Of a DNA stretch of 7,009 bases, positions 5,811 to 7,009 are shown piece by piece; position 1 is the first letter of the stretch; every line of letters begins with the position of its first letter. Source of the stretch: Syntrophaceae bacterium. GTDB taxonomy: Bacteria; Desulfobacterota; SM23-61. The stretch is from the NCBI GenBank assembly GCA_003154025.1, contig PMCE01000140.1:215-7223 (forward strand). Direction: 5' to 3'. The notes beneath the pieces were generated by a model that made no database searches, was not told the origin of the DNA, and saw only the letters and a list, made by a program, of their open reading frames with translations. Position numbers and translations under genes: made by a program.

Positions 5811-5897
5811 GTCGTAAGTCGCAAGGCGCGAGGGGGTAAAGGCAAAAAGCAAAAACTTTCTTTTCGCCTTGCGCTCTCGCGACTTGCGCCTTGCGGT
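5811..5897. terminator. Convergent-gene hairpin region, probable bidirectional terminator
   Basis: Short near-repeats (GTAAGTCGTAAGTCGCAAGGCGCGAG) start at the TAA stop, and an inverted set follows at about 5865-5897. AAGTCGC (5816-5822) pairs with 5879-5885, and GCAAGGCGC (5821-5829) pairs perfectly with 5886-5894; CGCCTTGC (5865-5872) offers a further partner, so several folds compete. A-rich and T-rich stretches (5842-5864) lie in the loop, and TTTT follows at 5897-5900. It sits between the ends of two convergent genes, where a two-way terminator is expected. Confidence 0.55.
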
Positions 5898-5912
5898 TTT
5901 CCCGTAGGGAAA

Positions 5913-6794
5913 CTAAATCCAGGTCACCCTGGCCAGCTCTCGTTTGATTCCTCTCTTGTACGACAATTTCGGATGGCCCACAATCATCGAGGCCAGGACC
6001 TCGTTCTCCTTAGGGATCTGGAACAGCTTTCGGAGTTCCTTTTCCCTCTCCACCGCTGGGGGAATCAGGCCAATGGCCGTGGCTCCCAGGCCGAGAGAGT
6101 GAGCGGCGAGGAGTCCGTAGGTCAGGGCAATCTGGATATCTTCGGTGTGGTTCTCCGAATCGCGGCGGGCATGGAACAGGATTAACGCCGGCGCTCCGCG
6201 GGTGAATAGATCCGTCCCCTTTTCTTTCATCTCCGGCAGGCCCTGCTCCATGGCCGGCATCACATGGTTCTGTATGGTTTTGAAGGTCTCCGGTTTCATC
6301 TTCTTCTTCATCAGAAATCGCACCAAGGGATTCTTCATTCCCCAATTCAAGCTCCCGTAAACCTTCATCAGCAAAGGAAGAGCTTTTTTGATCGTCGCAC
6401 GACCCTGGACCACGGTTACCTCCACTTTGTGGGGAGGGAACCCCATGGGGGCCAGCGCCACGGCATCGACGATTCTCTGGAGCATCTCCTTGTCAACGGG
6501 CTTATCCTGAAAACTGCGGACGGATCGTCGGCTGGCAAGAAAGTTGAAGAAATCGCATTCCCCTACCCCCCCCATGGGGAGGTCGAAGAGATCTCTCTCG
6601 TAGGACAGGTCCCCGGCGCTAATGGATTGGGTCGGGCAAATGGCCATGCAGTGGCCGCACTGGATGCAGAGACTCAGGCGGTCCGGACGGAAGGCCACCT
6701 CCCCGTCTTTGGCTCTCGTCGGGATCTGGTTGGGACAAACCTCGGCGCATGCCCCGCATCGGCTGCAGGTCTGGGACTCGATCCGGTGACCCAT
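5913..6794 (-). CDS. 4Fe-4S dicluster ferredoxin-nitroreductase fusion flavoprotein
   Basis: This 293-residue protein has two domains. Residues 1-60 form a bacterial-type ferredoxin with two cluster motifs: CSRCGACAEVCP (Cys10, 13, 16, 20) and CIQCGHCMAICP (Cys43, 46, 49, 53). From about residue 82 onward is an FMN-dependent nitroreductase domain: FLASRRSVRSF (85-95) is the usual FMN-phosphate-binding start, APMGFPPHKVEV (115-126) the flavin-loop region, and EDIQIALTYGLLAAHSLGLGATAIG (218-242) with GHPK (273-276) the C-terminal core. Such fusions are typical of strict anaerobes and probably pass electrons from clusters to FMN for reduction of an unknown acceptor; the natural substrate is rarely known. 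The stretch 130-200 is long, basic and methionine-rich. The start at 6794 is supported by GGAGG 5 nt upstream. It is transcribed against garR, with no evident functional tie to the transporter. Confidence 0.93.
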   Translation of the reverse strand: MGHRIESQTCSRCGACAEVCPNQIPTRAKDGEVAFRPDRLSLCIQCGHCMAICPTQSISAGDLSYERDLFDLPMGGVGECDFFNFLASRRSVRSFQDKPVDKEMLQRIVDAVALAPMGFPPHKVEVTVVQGRATIKKALPLLMKVYGSLNWGMKNPLVRFLMKKKMKPETFKTIQNHVMPAMEQGLPEMKEKGTDLFTRGAPALILFHARRDSENHTEDIQIALTYGLLAAHSLGLGATAIGLIPPAVEREKELRKLFQIPKENEVLASMIVGHPKLSYKRGIKRELARVTWI

Positions 6795-6799
6795 TCCAT

Positions 6800-6804
6800 C
6801 CTCC
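6800..6804 (-). promoter_or_regulatory. Ribosome binding site of the ferredoxin-nitroreductase gene
   Basis: On the minus strand AAGGAGG ends 5 nt before ATG (6794-6792). A nearer ATG at 6799-6797 is out of frame and too close to the site. Confidence 0.8.
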
Positions 6805-6865
6805 TTGGAGCAGGGAATAGATTCTCACCTTTCAGGGTGATGCCCTTCCCTTCCGCTATAAAAAT

Positions 6866-6895
6866 ACCATAATTCCCCCCCCAAAATACATTCAA
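6866..6895 (-). promoter_or_regulatory. Weak candidate promoter for the ferredoxin-nitroreductase gene
   Basis: On the minus strand TTGAAT (6895-6890) and TATGGT (6871-6866) are separated by 18 bases that include a run of eight G. This would give a leader of about 65 nt. The whole stretch 6850-6940 is A/T-rich compared with the rest of the window, as expected for a promoter region, but the exact boxes are uncertain. Confidence 0.28.
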
Positions 6896-6991
6896 TACCC
6901 CATCTTCTTTTCATCCCCTACTTATGATAATAAATATAGCCGCAAGGCAAAACGCGCATGCGAATCTTGCAGACGATTTGAGGCCCTAACG

Positions 6992-7009
6992 ATGATCATA
7001 AAACCGGAC
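6992..7009 (+). CDS. Possible start of a divergent gene running off the window
   Basis: An ATG at 6992 opens MIIKPD and stays open to the window edge, with GAGG (6980-6983) 8 nt upstream. Only six codons are visible, so neither identity nor reality can be judged. If real, 6795-6991 is a divergent promoter region shared with the nitroreductase gene; TATGAT/GATAAT (6923-6931) would be its -10-like candidate. Confidence 0.2.

Noticed and set aside
6825..6840. TCACC/GGTGA hairpin in the nitroreductase leader as a riboswitch
   Set aside because: It is an isolated 5-bp stem with no recognisable aptamer core or expression platform.

Overview
The window is GC-rich bacterial DNA, except for an A/T-rich stretch near its right end. 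It encodes carboxylic-acid metabolism of an anaerobic type: a glutaconate-CoA-transferase-like subunit, a complete three-gene TRAP transporter, a tartronate-semialdehyde-reductase-like dehydrogenase, and a ferredoxin-nitroreductase fusion. This mix, with long GC-rich palindromic intergenic DNA, suggests a Desulfobacterota-like ('deltaproteobacterial') anaerobe. That placement is an inference from gene content and style, not a phylogenetic result.

Layout. Positions 1-492 hold the 3' part of a CoA-transferase beta subunit (+). Positions 493-1156 are non-coding: a terminator-like stem-loop, a palindromic repeat element (copy A, 596-829), a strong-looking sigma70-type promoter (903-931) and a leader of about 220 nt. 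Positions 1157-4358 hold dctP, dctQ and dctM (+), with stem-loops in both intercistronic gaps. Positions 4359-4916 are again non-coding: a second, diverged copy of the palindromic element (copy B, 4465-4691), a candidate promoter and a leader. Positions 4917-5810 encode a GarR-type 3-hydroxyacid dehydrogenase (+). Positions 5811-5912 are a convergent intergenic hairpin region. Positions 5913-6794 (-) encode the ferredoxin-nitroreductase fusion. The last 200 bases are an A/T-rich intergenic region, with a possible start codon of a further + strand gene at 6992.

How it may work together (inference). The TRAP system would import an organic acid using a sodium gradient. The dehydrogenase would interconvert a hydroxy acid and a semialdehyde or oxo-acid. 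The CoA-transferase would activate a carboxylate as its CoA thioester. The substrate cannot be read from the sequence.

The transporter and enzymes are ordinary family members. The most interesting material is non-coding. Two copies of a roughly 230-bp palindromic element lie about 105 bp after a stop codon and 70-75 bp before a promoter-like TTGAC. Three base pairs have changed on both sides between the copies, so pairing is kept. Separately, two intergenic gaps (2948-3027 and 5811-5897) begin at a stop codon with short tandem repeats, followed by their own inverted copy.
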